From assembly GCA_910588365.1 (NCBI GenBank), contig CAJUQS010000100.1, forward strand, positions 1 to 6,499: DNA of 6,499 bases. Direction: 5' to 3'. The stretch comes from an uncultured Oscillospiraceae bacterium. Lineage in GTDB: Bacteria > Bacillota > Clostridia > Oscillospirales > Oscillospiraceae. Position numbers and translations under genes: made by a program. Below, piece after piece: positions 6,415 through 6,499 of the stretch. Below the pieces are notes generated by a model. The model saw only the letters and a program-made list of their open reading frames with translations. It made no database searches and had not been told where the DNA came from. Position 1 is the first letter of the stretch. Each line of letters begins with the position of its first letter.

Positions 6415-6499
6415 CTAAGCGTTTCCTTGCTCAAAAAGAGTGTTCACGATTTGCTGTTTCTGACGCATAAATTCCTTGCGCTCCTTCAGGCGGTAAGAC
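6415..6499 (-). CDS. IstB-like ATP-binding transposition helper, C-terminal end
   Basis: Only the last 27 codons and the TAG stop (6417-6415) are in the window; the gene runs off the right edge. The readable tail begins SYRLKERKEF and ends with LFEQGNA. The S-Y-R-L/I-K-E motif is the typical C-terminal end of IstB/IS21-type AAA+ ATPases, which help the IstA transposase choose target DNA. The catalytic Walker motifs are outside the window. Identification rests on this short motif plus the IS21-like end and terminator beside it, so it is good but not proven. Confidence 0.65.
   Translation of the reverse strand, partial: SYRLKERKEFMRQKQQIVNTLFEQGNA

Larger units (their letters stand above)
6338..6499 (-). 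mobile_element. IS21-family insertion sequence, istB-proximal end (partial)
   Basis: At 6338 the GH94 coding pattern stops abruptly and AT-rich DNA starts with TGTCAACGCC, fitting the 5'-TG...CA-3' ends of IS21-type elements. It contains internal copies of the end sequence, a terminator, and the 3' end of an istB-like gene reading toward this end, which is the usual IS21 order (istA, istB, right end). The rest of the element, including istA and the far terminus, lies beyond 6499. The native codon after G647 is probably TGG (the family has Gly-Trp here), so the exact boundary may be off by two bases. Confidence 0.75.

Overview
The window looks like chromosomal DNA of a GC-rich anaerobic Firmicute, most likely a gut Clostridium relative of the Oscillospiraceae/Lachnospiraceae type. 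This rests on strong AGGAGG ribosome binding sites, a DUF624 (YesL-type) membrane protein, GH94 phosphorylases resembling those of Clostridia and Paenibacillus, and a sharp contrast between GC-rich genes and AT-richer intergenic DNA. The genus is an inference from gene style, not from a marker gene.

Layout: positions 1-280 are non-coding. The first ~140 bases are dense in inverted repeats, including a possible terminator, and look like an intergenic repeat or the tail of an upstream unit. Four genes on the + strand then form one tight operon with gaps of only 14-16 bases: a DUF624 membrane protein (281-892), a GH16 laminarinase-type beta-glucanase with no signal peptide (909-1673), a ~900-residue GH94 phosphorylase of the laminaribiose-phosphorylase type (1688-4381), and a second, different GH94 phosphorylase (4397 onward). 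At every junction the Shine-Dalgarno sequence is fused to the stop codon of the preceding gene.

The second GH94 gene is broken. Its native reading frame stops making sense after residue 647 (position 6337), where the istB-proximal end of an IS21-family insertion sequence begins. The IS portion in the window holds terminal repeats, a terminator, an 11-base G run and the last 27 codons of istB on the - strand. The frame reads 23 residues into the IS before a stop at 6407-6409, so the product lacks the end of the catalytic barrel and the phosphate-binding loop.

Proposed joint function (inference): beta-1,3-gluco-oligosaccharides are imported by a transporter outside the window, cut in the cytoplasm by the GH16 enzyme, and phosphorolysed by the GH94 enzymes to glucose-1-phosphate plus a shorter sugar or glucose, which saves ATP. 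DUF624 proteins commonly accompany such sugar-uptake loci, but their role is unknown. I see no RNA gene, CRISPR array or phage gene. I found no convincing wholly new system; the most notable points are the IS21 disruption, the cytoplasmic laminarinase-phosphorylase pairing, and a His-to-Gln change in the second GH94.
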